A stretch of 64,000 nt of DNA from a bacterium SCSIO 12827 (GTDB lineage Bacteria; Pseudomonadota; Alphaproteobacteria; Rhodospirillales; Casp-alpha2): the NCBI GenBank assembly GCA_024397995.1, contig CP073746.1, positions 1,922,001 through 1,986,000 of the forward strand, written 5' to 3'. This document shows, piece after piece, positions 54,030 through 61,273 of this stretch (position 1 is its first letter; each line of letters starts with the position of its first letter). Made by a program: the position numbers and the translations under genes. The notes below the pieces were generated by a model. The model was not told the origin of the DNA. It saw nothing but the letters and a program-made list of their open reading frames with translations, and did no database searches.

Positions 54030-55249
54030 CCGACTGCCTCCTTCTGGGCCTCACTCGTTACACGCCATTCTCCGGTCAGGAGCTTCTGCATCAGGCCACG
54101 CTTTTGGCGTGTGAGGGTTTCGATCTGTTTATCGAGAAGATTCAGCTCATCCTTCATCGCTGTAAGCGCCCGACCGATTTGCCGCTGCTCATTGAGCGGC
54201 GGCACGGGAACTCGGCAGCCAAAGAAATCTTCTGCGTTCAAATTCAAAAGCCCATCGTTGCGGACGCCTGAATTAATTAGACGTGAAAGCTGGTGGTTGA
54301 GCGCCCCTGCCGCGAGGAGATGTTCATAGAACCCGTGGTCGAGTTCCGGCTTCAGCGCAAAGCAGAAATAGACAAACGGCACGAGTGCGCTTGGACGATC
54401 GAGTTTGAAGATACAGCCGTAGGGAGCTGTAAGAGAGTTGCCCTTGTTGTAGGCGAACTCACCCTGATGCAGCACGATGTAACGATCTACGCTGCGGCCC
54501 GCCATATCGCGACTGAACTTGTCCGACTGCATAAGAAATCCGGACTTCGCCGAGATAGTCATGACAGGGTGGTCATCACCCCCATTCTGGCGGCGGATGC
54601 GAGTAGATATTGAGGAAAGTGGCCGCATCTCCCAGCGCTCCAGAAAAACTCCGCCGCGCCCCATCAACTGTTGCGTATAGCCAGCTAACTGCCGTTCCTT
54701 CGCCGCCCGCAGCGCTTCCAGCTTTTCGATGGCCTCGTCCCATGTGCGGAGGATTTCCGCGATCTTGCATTGTTCTGGAAGTGGTGGGAGAGAAAAACAG
54801 AACTGAGACAGCGTATTCTGGCTGAGGTTGTTGATGCTCGAGCCTCCGCCCATCTTATGAAGATGCTCTTTGAACAACGGCGACCGGACCAGCTTCGACG
54901 CAAAGCTGTGGTCGATTTCGTCTGACTTGACGCGCCCCCTGATCGTAAACCCCGAAAACGAAATCGGCTCGGCTATCCCGCTGATCAATACGCAGCGACC
55001 GATCAGGGCCTTATTGCCGTTGGAGCGTACGAAAAGCAGGTCATCGTTTTCGAGAAGGTCATCAGGGTTGACCTTCCCATTGAGTGTGATTGATTGGGTC
55101 TCGGAGAAATCGTTGAGCACTTCTTTGTCTTTGAAATCGCCGACTCCAATGACCTTAACCTGTTCACCCTGCGATGCCTGTGTGAAGTTCATCCCATTTC
55201 GAAACTCTAGAAGGTCAGCAAGGGATTTGCGTTTCCATCCCTCAAGCAT
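54026..55249 (-). CDS. hsdS: Type I restriction specificity subunit, two-TRD
   Basis: A 407-residue protein starting at the ATG at 55249 (MLEGWKRKSLADLLEFRNGMNF); the open frame to 55396 lies inside the rhuM gene. It has two target-recognition domains: residues 10-165 and 215-375. Each ends in a conserved coiled-coil helix (PLPEQCKIAEILRTWDEAIEKLEALRAAKERQLAGYTQQLM; PPLNEQRQIGRALTAMKDELNLLDKQIETLTRQKRGLMQKLL). It defines the bipartite DNA site for the HsdMS and HsdRMS complexes. It overlaps rhuM by eight bases and the RNase H-like gene by four. Confidence 0.93.
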   Translation of the reverse strand: MLEGWKRKSLADLLEFRNGMNFTQASQGEQVKVIGVGDFKDKEVLNDFSETQSITLNGKVNPDDLLENDDLLFVRSNGNKALIGRCVLISGIAEPISFSGFTIRGRVKSDEIDHSFASKLVRSPLFKEHLHKMGGGSSINNLSQNTLSQFCFSLPPLPEQCKIAEILRTWDEAIEKLEALRAAKERQLAGYTQQLMGRGGVFLERWEMRPLSSISTRIRRQNGGDDHPVMTISAKSGFLMQSDKFSRDMAGRSVDRYIVLHQGEFAYNKGNSLTAPYGCIFKLDRPSALVPFVYFCFALKPELDHGFYEHLLAAGALNHQLSRLINSGVRNDGLLNLNAEDFFGCRVPVPPLNEQRQIGRALTAMKDELNLLDKQIETLTRQKRGLMQKLLTGEWRVTSEAQKEAVG

Positions 55250-56267
55250 CGCCGCCCCCCTTTTTCCGATCTTTTGACGTTTCGGCGATGCGTTCCAGTT
55301 CCTCGATATCGTCGGCTTGCTCGGCGGCGATCCGCTCCGCCTCCTTCCGCTTGGCGTCGAATTCCGCATAACGCTGATGCGCAATCCGTCCGGCATCCGC
55401 AGCCGATATGCTGCCGGCGTTGCGCAATAGCGGCAGGTCGTTCGATTGCAGGAAGGTGTCGAGGACGCCCTCCCATTCGCTCAGCTTCATCGTCTCGCGG
55501 CGCCGGGCGCGGAGCTCCGCTGTATCGAGGAACATCGTGACAATGAGGTTGAGGTCCTTGATCTCGGCTTCGCCGAGATAGTTCTTGGCCGTGGAAACGT
55601 CACCCTTGCGGACCCGGGCGCCTTTCCATGTGGTCAGCCCCATATTGGGCTCGTTCGAGTTCGCGCGTGTTGCAATAAGCTCCGCTGCCGTGTGGCTGGT
55701 GATCGCGTGGAGCATCTTGTTCTGAATTTTTGCGTAGAACTCGGTCGCCACGCGGGACTTGGGGTCATAGTCCTCGCTCAACGCCAGAAGGTCGCGGACC
55801 TTCTGGTAGAAGCGCGCTTCCGATGCCCGGATGTCCCGGATGCGCTCAAGAAGCTCGTCGAAATAGTCCCAGGCCGGGTCCTTGAGGCGCTCGTCGTTCA
55901 TAACGAAGCCCTTGACCAGATACTCCTTCAGGGCCGTCGTCGCCCAACGGCGGAACTGCGTGCCGCGCGGCGAGCGCACGCGATAGCCCACCGCCAGAAT
56001 GACATCGAGATTATAATGCTTCAGGTTCCGCTTGACTTGGCGTGCGCCTTCCATGCGAACTTGTAAGAGATTGTTACAAGTTGCCGCCTCGGACAGCTCA
56101 TCCTCATCGTATATCGTGCGGACAAGCTGGGTGATGGCCTGCGGTGTGGTCTGGAACAGGTCCGCCATCTGGGCTTGCGTCAGCCAGACCGTGCCGTCGA
56201 CCGCCCGGAGCTCGATCCTCGCCGCCCCGTCCTCGGTGGTATAGAGGATCAGCTCGCCTTCAGACAT
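55242..56267 (-). CDS. RhuM-family protein
   Basis: About 341 residues, starting at the ATG at 56267; a GTG two codons before is better spaced from the AAGGAG ribosome-binding site, so either may be used. The RhuM core is clear: VWLTQAQMADLFQTTPQAITQLVRTIYDEDEL at the N-terminus, NLDVILAVGYRVRSPRGTQFRRWATTALKEYLVKGF, and MLHAITSHTAAELIATRANSNEPNMGLTTWKG. RhuM proteins are frequent passengers in type I restriction operons but their role is unknown. It overlaps hsdM by eight bases and hsdS by eight. Confidence 0.92.
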   Translation of the reverse strand: MSEGELILYTTEDGAARIELRAVDGTVWLTQAQMADLFQTTPQAITQLVRTIYDEDELSEAATCNNLLQVRMEGARQVKRNLKHYNLDVILAVGYRVRSPRGTQFRRWATTALKEYLVKGFVMNDERLKDPAWDYFDELLERIRDIRASEARFYQKVRDLLALSEDYDPKSRVATEFYAKIQNKMLHAITSHTAAELIATRANSNEPNMGLTTWKGARVRKGDVSTAKNYLGEAEIKDLNLIVTMFLDTAELRARRRETMKLSEWEGVLDTFLQSNDLPLLRNAGSISAADAGRIAHQRYAEFDAKRKEAERIAAEQADDIEELERIAETSKDRKKGGGDA

Positions 56268-57777
56268 CGACACCTAGCTCCTTCAGGTAGCCCTCCATCT
56301 TCGCCCGCACGTCAGCGAGTTCCTGTTCCAGGCCGTCGATTTCCTTCTGCACGGCGGCGATGTCGATTTCCTCCTCCGGCTCGAAGGTGTCGACATAACG
56401 GGGAATGTTCAGGTTGAAGCCGTTCTCAGCGATTTCTTCCGGCGTTGCTTGGTGGGAATACTTGTCGATCACCGCGCGGGTTCGGTGGGTTTCCACCACC
56501 TTGTCCGTATGGGCGTCGTCCATCACGTTCTGGGTCTTACCGGGCGTGAATTCCTTGCTGGCGTCGATGAACAGAACGTCCTTGCGGTCTTCGTTGGCGC
56601 CGCCCTGTTCGCGCGAACGGTCGAAGACCAGGATGGCGACGGGAATGCCCGTCGTGGTGAACAGATTAGCCGGTAGACCGATGACGGCATCGAGCAGATT
56701 TTCCTCGATCAGCGCCTGACGGATTTTGCCCTCCGCCCCGCCCCGGAACAGCACACCATGGGGCACGATGACGGCGACGCGGCCGCTCTGGCGCTTGGCG
56801 ATTTCGATCATATGGGTGATGAAGGCGTAGTCGCCCTTGGACTTGGGCGGGACGCCGCGCCAGAACCGCTCATACTGGTCATCAGCCGCGTTTTCCGCCC
56901 CCCATTTATCAAGGGAGAACGGCGGGTTGGCGACGACCACGTCGAACTTCATCAAATGATCGCCCTCGATCAGGGTCGGATTGTTCAGCGTGTCGCACCA
57001 TTCGATGCGTGCTGCATCCTTGGAATGGAGAAACATATTCATGCGGGCGAGCGCCCAGGTGGCACCGTTCACTTCCTGGCCATAGAGGGCATAGTTGTCG
57101 GAGCCCACTTCCTCCGCCGCGCGAATCAAGAGCGAGCCCGATCCGCAGGCCGGATCGCAGATGGTGTTCCCCGGTTGCGGATTGGCAAGCCGGGCCAGCA
57201 GGCGCGAAACGGGGGCCGGCGTATAGAACTCACCGGCCTTTTTGCCGGCGTCGGAGGCGAAGCGGGAGATCAGGTAGATATAGCATTCGCCGATGATGTC
57301 TTCCGTCACCCGCGACGGGCGCAGGTCCAGGGCCGGCTTGGCGAAGTCCTCCAACATGTTCTTGAGCCGGCGGTTGCGGTCCTTGGCGCGGCCCAGATTG
57401 GCTTCGGAATTGAAATCGATGTTGCGGAATACGCCTTCCAATTTGGTGCGGTTGGTGTCTTCTATCTTTTCCAAGGCGATGTTGATGAGCTCGCCGATAT
57501 TGGCTTCGGTGCTCTGTTCATAAAGGTCATAGAAGCTCGCCCCCTCGGGCAGGACGAAGCGCTCGCGCTCCAGCCGCCGGCGGATGCGGGCATCGTCCTC
57601 GGCAAACTGCTTGCGGTACTTTTCCAGGTGGTCGTTCCAGAGATCGGAGATATATTTCAGGAACAGCATCACCAGGATGTAGTCCTTGTACTGTGCCGGA
57701 TCGACGGCCCCGCGGAACGTGTCGCAAGCGGCCCAAGCGGCCTGATTGACCTGGTTTTGCGTGATCTGATCGGTCAT
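56260..57777 (-). CDS. hsdM: Type I DNA methyltransferase M subunit
   Basis: A 505-residue N6-adenine methyltransferase. An N-terminal HsdM_N helical domain is followed by the SAM motif DPACGSG (208-214) and the catalytic NPPF (284-287). The C-terminal segment after about residue 455 is a coiled coil (EEEIDIAAVQKEIDGLEQELADVRAKMEGYLKELG). It methylates adenine at sites chosen by the S subunit and protects the host. Its ATG overlaps the stop of the upstream half-S gene by four bases. Confidence 0.97.
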   Translation of the reverse strand: MTDQITQNQVNQAAWAACDTFRGAVDPAQYKDYILVMLFLKYISDLWNDHLEKYRKQFAEDDARIRRRLERERFVLPEGASFYDLYEQSTEANIGELINIALEKIEDTNRTKLEGVFRNIDFNSEANLGRAKDRNRRLKNMLEDFAKPALDLRPSRVTEDIIGECYIYLISRFASDAGKKAGEFYTPAPVSRLLARLANPQPGNTICDPACGSGSLLIRAAEEVGSDNYALYGQEVNGATWALARMNMFLHSKDAARIEWCDTLNNPTLIEGDHLMKFDVVVANPPFSLDKWGAENAADDQYERFWRGVPPKSKGDYAFITHMIEIAKRQSGRVAVIVPHGVLFRGGAEGKIRQALIEENLLDAVIGLPANLFTTTGIPVAILVFDRSREQGGANEDRKDVLFIDASKEFTPGKTQNVMDDAHTDKVVETHRTRAVIDKYSHQATPEEIAENGFNLNIPRYVDTFEPEEEIDIAAVQKEIDGLEQELADVRAKMEGYLKELGVDV

Positions 57778-58376
57778 CTCGGGTTTGTTCCTTTTTCCCC
57801 CGCGCTCGCGTTCCGCGCGCAGTCTAGCAAAATTTTTCGCATCATCAGACGCCGGGTTTCAACCAACCGCTCCGACAGCGCCCTCTCTTGTTCAGCAAGT
57901 GCGTCGATGGCAACGACGGCTTGCTGGGTCTTCAGGTCCGGGACATCGATTTCAAGGGCTCCCAGGCTGGATTTCGGCACCATGCGAAGGCTTGTGCCTT
58001 GAGCGTCTTGCTCAAAATGGCGCTGTGCAGGGGCTTGGTTGATCGCCCAGGCAAGATACTGAGGCAGGATGACATTCCGGTGCGGACGCAGGATCATCAG
58101 GGGCGACAACGCCACGGCCGGTTCCGCGAACCGGCGGTCCAACGCCGTTGCCGTGGTTCGCTCGCCCCGAGACCGGAACAGGACATCACCTTCCCGAACC
58201 ATGTATCGGCCCGAAATTTCACCCAGGGAATAGCGCCCGAGATCTCGGGCGCTGATCTCTCCGTCAGATGCGATATCGCGTAGCCTGATACCCCGCAGGC
58301 CGCCGGAAGGCGCAAAATCGAGCGCACCGCGATGGGTGTAGCCAAGCTGGATTTCCGTGATGCCATCAAGGCGCAT
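57774..58376 (-). CDS. Single-TRD, S-subunit-like protein
   Basis: About 200 residues. I favour the ATG at 58376 (MRLDGITEIQLGY), with AGAG upstream, though an ATG at 58394 is also in frame. One target-recognition domain is present (IRLRDIASDGEISARDLGRY...YMVREGDVLFRSRG...LAWAINQAPAQRHFEQDAQGTSLRMVPKSSLGALEIDVPDL), followed by a coiled-coil helix (QQAVVAIDALAEQERALSERLVETRRLMMRKILL). That is half of a normal HsdS. Two copies could form a dimer that recognises a symmetrical site, or it may exchange with the full-length HsdS. It is the first gene in the operon. Confidence 0.8.
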   Translation of the reverse strand: MRLDGITEIQLGYTHRGALDFAPSGGLRGIRLRDIASDGEISARDLGRYSLGEISGRYMVREGDVLFRSRGERTTATALDRRFAEPAVALSPLMILRPHRNVILPQYLAWAINQAPAQRHFEQDAQGTSLRMVPKSSLGALEIDVPDLKTQQAVVAIDALAEQERALSERLVETRRLMMRKILLDCARNASAGEKGTNPR

Positions 58377-58385
58377 TATATTTCT

Positions 58386-58403
58386 CTGTAGCATGCTCTA
58401 CTG
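58386..58403. promoter_or_regulatory. Inverted repeat operator, copy 1
   Basis: CTGTAG-catgct-CTACTG. It matches copy 2 at 58444 in 11 of 12 arm bases. It lies at the start of the restriction operon, over the 58394 ATG and directly downstream of a TTGCAT-n17-TATCGT promoter on the minus strand, where bound protein would block transcription. Confidence 0.55.
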
Positions 58404-58407
58404 CACG

Positions 58408-58430
58408 ATAATCTCTTGAGCGCCGTCATG
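58408..58430 (-). promoter_or_regulatory. Candidate promoter of the restriction operon
   Basis: On the minus strand TTGCAT, a 17-base spacer and TATCGT lie just before operator copy 1, reading into the half-S gene. The hexamer match is moderate and the exact edges may shift by a few bases. Confidence 0.4.
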
Positions 58431-58443
58431 CAATAAATTATTT

Positions 58444-58467
58444 CAGTAGACACGCCTACTGTATAAT
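58444..58467 (+). promoter_or_regulatory. Inverted repeat operator, copy 2, adjoining TATAAT
   Basis: CAGTAG-acacgc-CTACTG (58444-58461), a perfect six-base-arm inverted repeat, directly followed by TATAAT (58462-58467), the consensus -10 for the plus-strand gene starting at 58480. The site would cover the promoter spacer. Confidence 0.6.
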
Positions 58468-58479
58468 TGGAGCAGCCCA

Positions 58480-59229
58480 ATGTCGGAATTCGCTGCCCTC
58501 GTCGCCAGAATTACTCGTGAAATCAACTCCACCAGAAGGGCGATGCCACCAACCCTCGCGGTACAGCCCGCCCTCCCCGACCGTCCGATCCGAGCGACAG
58601 AGCTAATTACCCACAACGGCTGGAAATACCGGGCGCTGATACCAGGCGTTATTCACGCCTGGCCAGATGACCGGGATTTTTACGAAGGTGTCCTGGCCCT
58701 CTGGCATGCCGTCCTCGCCGCACCGGCTAGGCGTTTGGTGGACGCCTTCCGCACAGGCCTCGGCCCCATCCTAACTGGCGCTATCGTCGTCACTGGTCGC
58801 TCCGTGAGTTTAGACAAGCCCCTGACGGTTATGGCCGATGCCATCACGAACTATTTCGATTTCGATGAACCGGAAATTCTGGGCCAGTTCTGCCCGGTGC
58901 TTAGCCTTTCCGCCACCACACCGGTCGAGAGCTTCCTCAAAGAGGTGATGCGCTGCTACCGCTATAATGGGCAGCTATCGGAAGAAGAATACCAACTTGC
59001 CGAAACGGAGATGTATTCCGACGCGGAGCCGAGATCCGCAGAATTCCCTCCCGGACGCCTCGACAATATCGGAGAGGTCATTACAAGGCCGGGCGGCGCG
59101 GACAAAAAAGCCTTTAGGATCTGGATTGCTGCCGGCGAGATCCTGGCTGAGGATCATCCTCGGTTCAAGGTTGAGCCACGGATGATCGAACCCGCCACCC
59201 GCTGGCCGGAATCCCTGAAAGCGACCTGA
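58480..59229 (+). CDS. Protein of unknown function, divergent from the restriction operon
   Basis: A 249-residue protein with GGAG before the ATG. I do not recognise the family. Features: no signal peptide or membrane segment; a hydrophobic middle (DFYEGVLALWHAVLAAPARRLVDAFRTGLGPILTGAIVV), then an acidic part (ITNYFDFDEPEILGQFCPVL) and FLKEVMRCYRYNGQLSEEEYQLAETEMYS. The last third is polar (EVITRPGGADKKAFRIWIAAGEILAEDHPRFKVEP). It starts within 12 bases of TATAAT, so its transcript is almost leaderless. The shared operator type links it to the restriction operon; a regulator or accessory protein is possible but not shown. Confidence 0.6.
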   Translation: MSEFAALVARITREINSTRRAMPPTLAVQPALPDRPIRATELITHNGWKYRALIPGVIHAWPDDRDFYEGVLALWHAVLAAPARRLVDAFRTGLGPILTGAIVVTGRSVSLDKPLTVMADAITNYFDFDEPEILGQFCPVLSLSATTPVESFLKEVMRCYRYNGQLSEEEYQLAETEMYSDAEPRSAEFPPGRLDNIGEVITRPGGADKKAFRIWIAAGEILAEDHPRFKVEPRMIEPATRWPESLKAT

Positions 59230-59248
59230 CCAAGCCCGCAGTGCGGCG

Positions 59249-59476
59249 TTAACTGAAAGTGCTTTTCTTGGATGAGCCGCCCCGTCGCTTGACCCTTGGT
59301 TTGAGGTCGACGAATTGGGAGGCAAAGTAGGCCTCGACATCAGCTCTCATGTAGACTGAGTTTTTGCCGATCAGCATGTAACGTGGCCCCTCCCCGCGCG
59401 ACGCAAGGTAGGCCAGGGTGTTGTAAGAGATCGGGTACTGCGCCGCGACCTCTTTACGGGTTAGATAATCAGGCAT
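59249..59476 (-). CDS. AlpA-like/MerR-type helix-turn-helix DNA-binding protein
   Basis: A 75-residue protein starting at the ATG at 59476 (MPDYLTRKEVAAQYPISYNTLAYLASRGEGPRYMLIGKNSVYMRADVEAYFASQF); the 13-codon extension to 59515 is less likely. This is the classic small winged-helix pattern of excisionase/AlpA proteins: LTRKEVAAQYPISYNTLAYLA helix-turn-helix, then wing GPRYMLIGKNSVYMRADVEAYF. Such proteins direct excision or switch on island integrases. It is convergent with the gene at 58480 and divergent from the gene at 59611. Confidence 0.85.
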   Translation of the reverse strand: MPDYLTRKEVAAQYPISYNTLAYLASRGEGPRYMLIGKNSVYMRADVEAYFASQFVDLKPRVKRRGGSSKKSTFS

Positions 59477-59553
59477 GACAACGGACTGTCGGCTTAATTG
59501 CAGCACCGCCTTCATTCATCCGATTGGAATTCATTTGAACCCAAAACCCACCA

Positions 59554-59582
59554 TTGATTCTAATATCAAACTATCCTATAAG
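59554..59582 (+). promoter_or_regulatory. Promoter with overlapping inverted repeat
   Basis: TTGATT (59554-59559), a 17-base spacer and TATAAG (59577-59582) precede the ATG at 59611. A seven-base inverted repeat, CTAATAT (59560-59566) with ATATTAG (59587-59593), flanks the -10 element and could be an operator. Confidence 0.5.
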
Positions 59583-59610
59583 GTCAATATTAGCAATGAT
59601 AACTGGATAA

Positions 59611-60312
59611 ATGATGTCCACTGCCACCGTTCAGCTTCAAAATGGGAAGCGGCTCTCCTTGCGGGGCCTAAGAGGCGCTTGCAGGCTTTTTGCCGGAGTC
59701 AAAGCGGTCGCTGGTCAGTGCGAAGTGCACTATTCGGCATTGGGTAAATGGCTCAAGGGAGAGCCGGCGCTTGCGCAGGCAAAAGCCGACGCTGTGCTAA
59801 ACGCCTTGCGCCTGCCAAATGGAGAACCAGTTTCTAACGAAGTTATCGTTTGGTCCTTCAAAGTCTATTGGGATGACATCCAGGGTGCGATGAAGCTGTA
59901 TTTTCCCGATGGGGCCGAAGTGGTGCGGACGCCCTGGTCAAGGCCAGGACTGAACAATGCCTCGAAATTCCTTCGATACCTCAACAGCGGTTTAGAAGAC
60001 CCGCCGGAGCTGTTTCTGATTAGCGACGGTCGAACCCGTGCCGTCTTTCGGCAGGCACCAGGATTTTTGGTTTATGAAGACCAACTGGGTGACGGGTTCC
60101 GAATGCGTGGCAGATCGACCAAAGACTGCCAGTTCCGAGTAGGCCCACGCAAGGACGCCTGGTTTACCGGAACAATTACCCCGCAAATGTTCGACGAAGC
60201 TTTTGCAAGTCGGTTTATTGGTTGGGACGAAGTAGCCAGAACCGCAGAGGACAATGGCATTGACTCGAATGCCGTGTACGAATGGCTGCAGTCAAAAAAG
60301 CACCAAACTTAA
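59611..60312 (+). CDS. HTH-containing protein of unknown function
   Basis: A 233-residue protein (a second ATG follows at 59614). Residues about 22-70 (ACRLFAGVKAVAGQCEVHYSALGKWLKGEPALAQAKADAVLNALRLP) look like a helix-turn-helix of XRE type, with the recognition helix VHYSALGKWLKG. The remaining 160 residues (VYWDDIQGAMKLYFPDGAEVV...FLRYLNSGLEDPPELFLISDG) form a mixed domain I cannot identify. The good promoter and flanking inverted repeat suggest it is autoregulated. It is likely a regulator of the element. Confidence 0.65.
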   Translation: MMSTATVQLQNGKRLSLRGLRGACRLFAGVKAVAGQCEVHYSALGKWLKGEPALAQAKADAVLNALRLPNGEPVSNEVIVWSFKVYWDDIQGAMKLYFPDGAEVVRTPWSRPGLNNASKFLRYLNSGLEDPPELFLISDGRTRAVFRQAPGFLVYEDQLGDGFRMRGRSTKDCQFRVGPRKDAWFTGTITPQMFDEAFASRFIGWDEVARTAEDNGIDSNAVYEWLQSKKHQT

Positions 60313-60547
60313 ACTAAAGCCAGTTAGCTGAAATAGGTCATTTTCAATGGATATATTCTCAGGGAAAAGGGCAGTTGTTCGACAAAAACTGCTTCCTCGC
60401 CATCCGTCTATTCCCCTGTTCCTGAACCCTGGCCGACAGATTTCCCAACTACCTGTGTGGCCCCTGTTAAAGGGACAAGATCAGGTCTTTCGCGCACCGT
60501 CAATCAGCCGACGACGCTCGTCTTCGGTGATAAAATGGCGTCATACC

Positions 60548-60745
60548 TTAGGCTGAAGCGCTTGCCTTCCGGGCTCGTCTCAACCCCACAAAACGGCGCG
60601 TCTTCGTAGCTGCACGCCTGAGAAATTCGATCTCGGAAGCTGTCAGCATCCGGGACCCGGGCAAGGTAGCTACTTTCGGGTCCGGCAAGCTCGCCGAAGC
60701 CATGACCGAATTGGCCTTACCACCAGTTTTCGAGGCTGTCGCCAT
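60548..60745 (-). CDS. Possible small protein
   Basis: A 65-residue frame with an AGAGAG purine tract before the ATG. The second half (MLTASEIEFLRRAATKTRRFVGLRRARKASASA) is a basic helix similar in style to small plasmid/ICE-encoded proteins that begin with 'LTASEI'. No domain is recognised. A large hairpin lies just upstream on this strand. It could equally be a chance frame. Confidence 0.35.
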   Translation of the reverse strand: MATASKTGGKANSVMASASLPDPKVATLPGSRMLTASEIEFLRRAATKTRRFVGLRRARKASASA

Positions 60746-61273
60746 GCTTCTCTCTCAAGCCGACGGTTGTATCGAGCAGGGTGCGAGCATAGTCCCGCCC
60801 CTGGACGAGGTCAACGCGGTGACAGCCGGCCCCGGAGGCCATCTTGCCAGGCCCTGCTGCCAAGGCTTACGCTACGCTCCAGCCTGAACAGCAGGGCGTA
60901 AACCCGCGCCGAACTCTCTCGTAGGCGTTGGACCACTTAGCGGGGGTAAGTCAGGGCAGCCCGCCTAAGACTCAAAGAAAAATGTCTTTATTTGGCTGTG
61001 TGACGTGGTTAAAGGCGAACGCTCCTGACCGCATAGATAGACCGACCCGCAAAGGCGGCATGCCCGTCTGGGCCAGTGAGCATCTGCACCTGCTGATTTC
61101 TGTGCTGACTACCTTCACGCCAGCTGCTTGTTCCTTCGGATGGCGCGTTCCATTTGACCTGAGCCCCATTTTCTCCTCCAAAAATGTGTAGAGTCCATCA
61201 ACCTTGAGAGGAGATGGACATGAAGGCATGCCAATGGTGGATATGGCAGCAACTGAGATCATAAATAAAATTA
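60746..61273. other. Gene-poor stretch near the right side of the island
   Basis: No gene I can support. Overlapping short frames occur on both strands around 60928-61262 but none has a domain or a convincing start. It contains the hairpin at 60851-60897. Confidence 0.5.
60851..60897. repeat. 47-base bipartite hairpin
   Basis: Outer stem GCCCTGCTG (60851-60859) with CAGCAGGGC (60889-60897), nine pairs; inner stem AGGCT (60863-60867) with AGCCT (60881-60885), five pairs; 13-base loop with TACGC repeated. It may be a second oriT-like, replication or recombination structure, or a processed RNA hairpin. Confidence 0.55.

Noticed and set aside
60331-60340. AAATAGGTCA similar to the motif at 4419
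   Set aside because: Only ten bases match, in an unrelated context without a gene downstream that could be linked.
60472-60478. Third GGGACAA, possible arm-type site at the right end
   Set aside because: A seven-base match is expected by chance about this often in the island, and no other end feature is nearby.
60972-61262. Minus-strand frame of 96 residues, possible transposase remnant
   Set aside because: Several frames of the same stretch are open on both strands and none shows a recognisable domain or catalytic residue.
61220-61264. 14-residue frame MKACQWWIWQQLRS with a good ribosome-binding site, like a Trp-rich leader peptide
   Set aside because: No tryptophan gene or any plus-strand gene follows, and no attenuator hairpin is visible, so it is probably chance.
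60313-61273. Right attachment site of the island
   Set aside because: I looked for the tRNA-Ser 3' end sequence and found no convincing copy here or to the window end.
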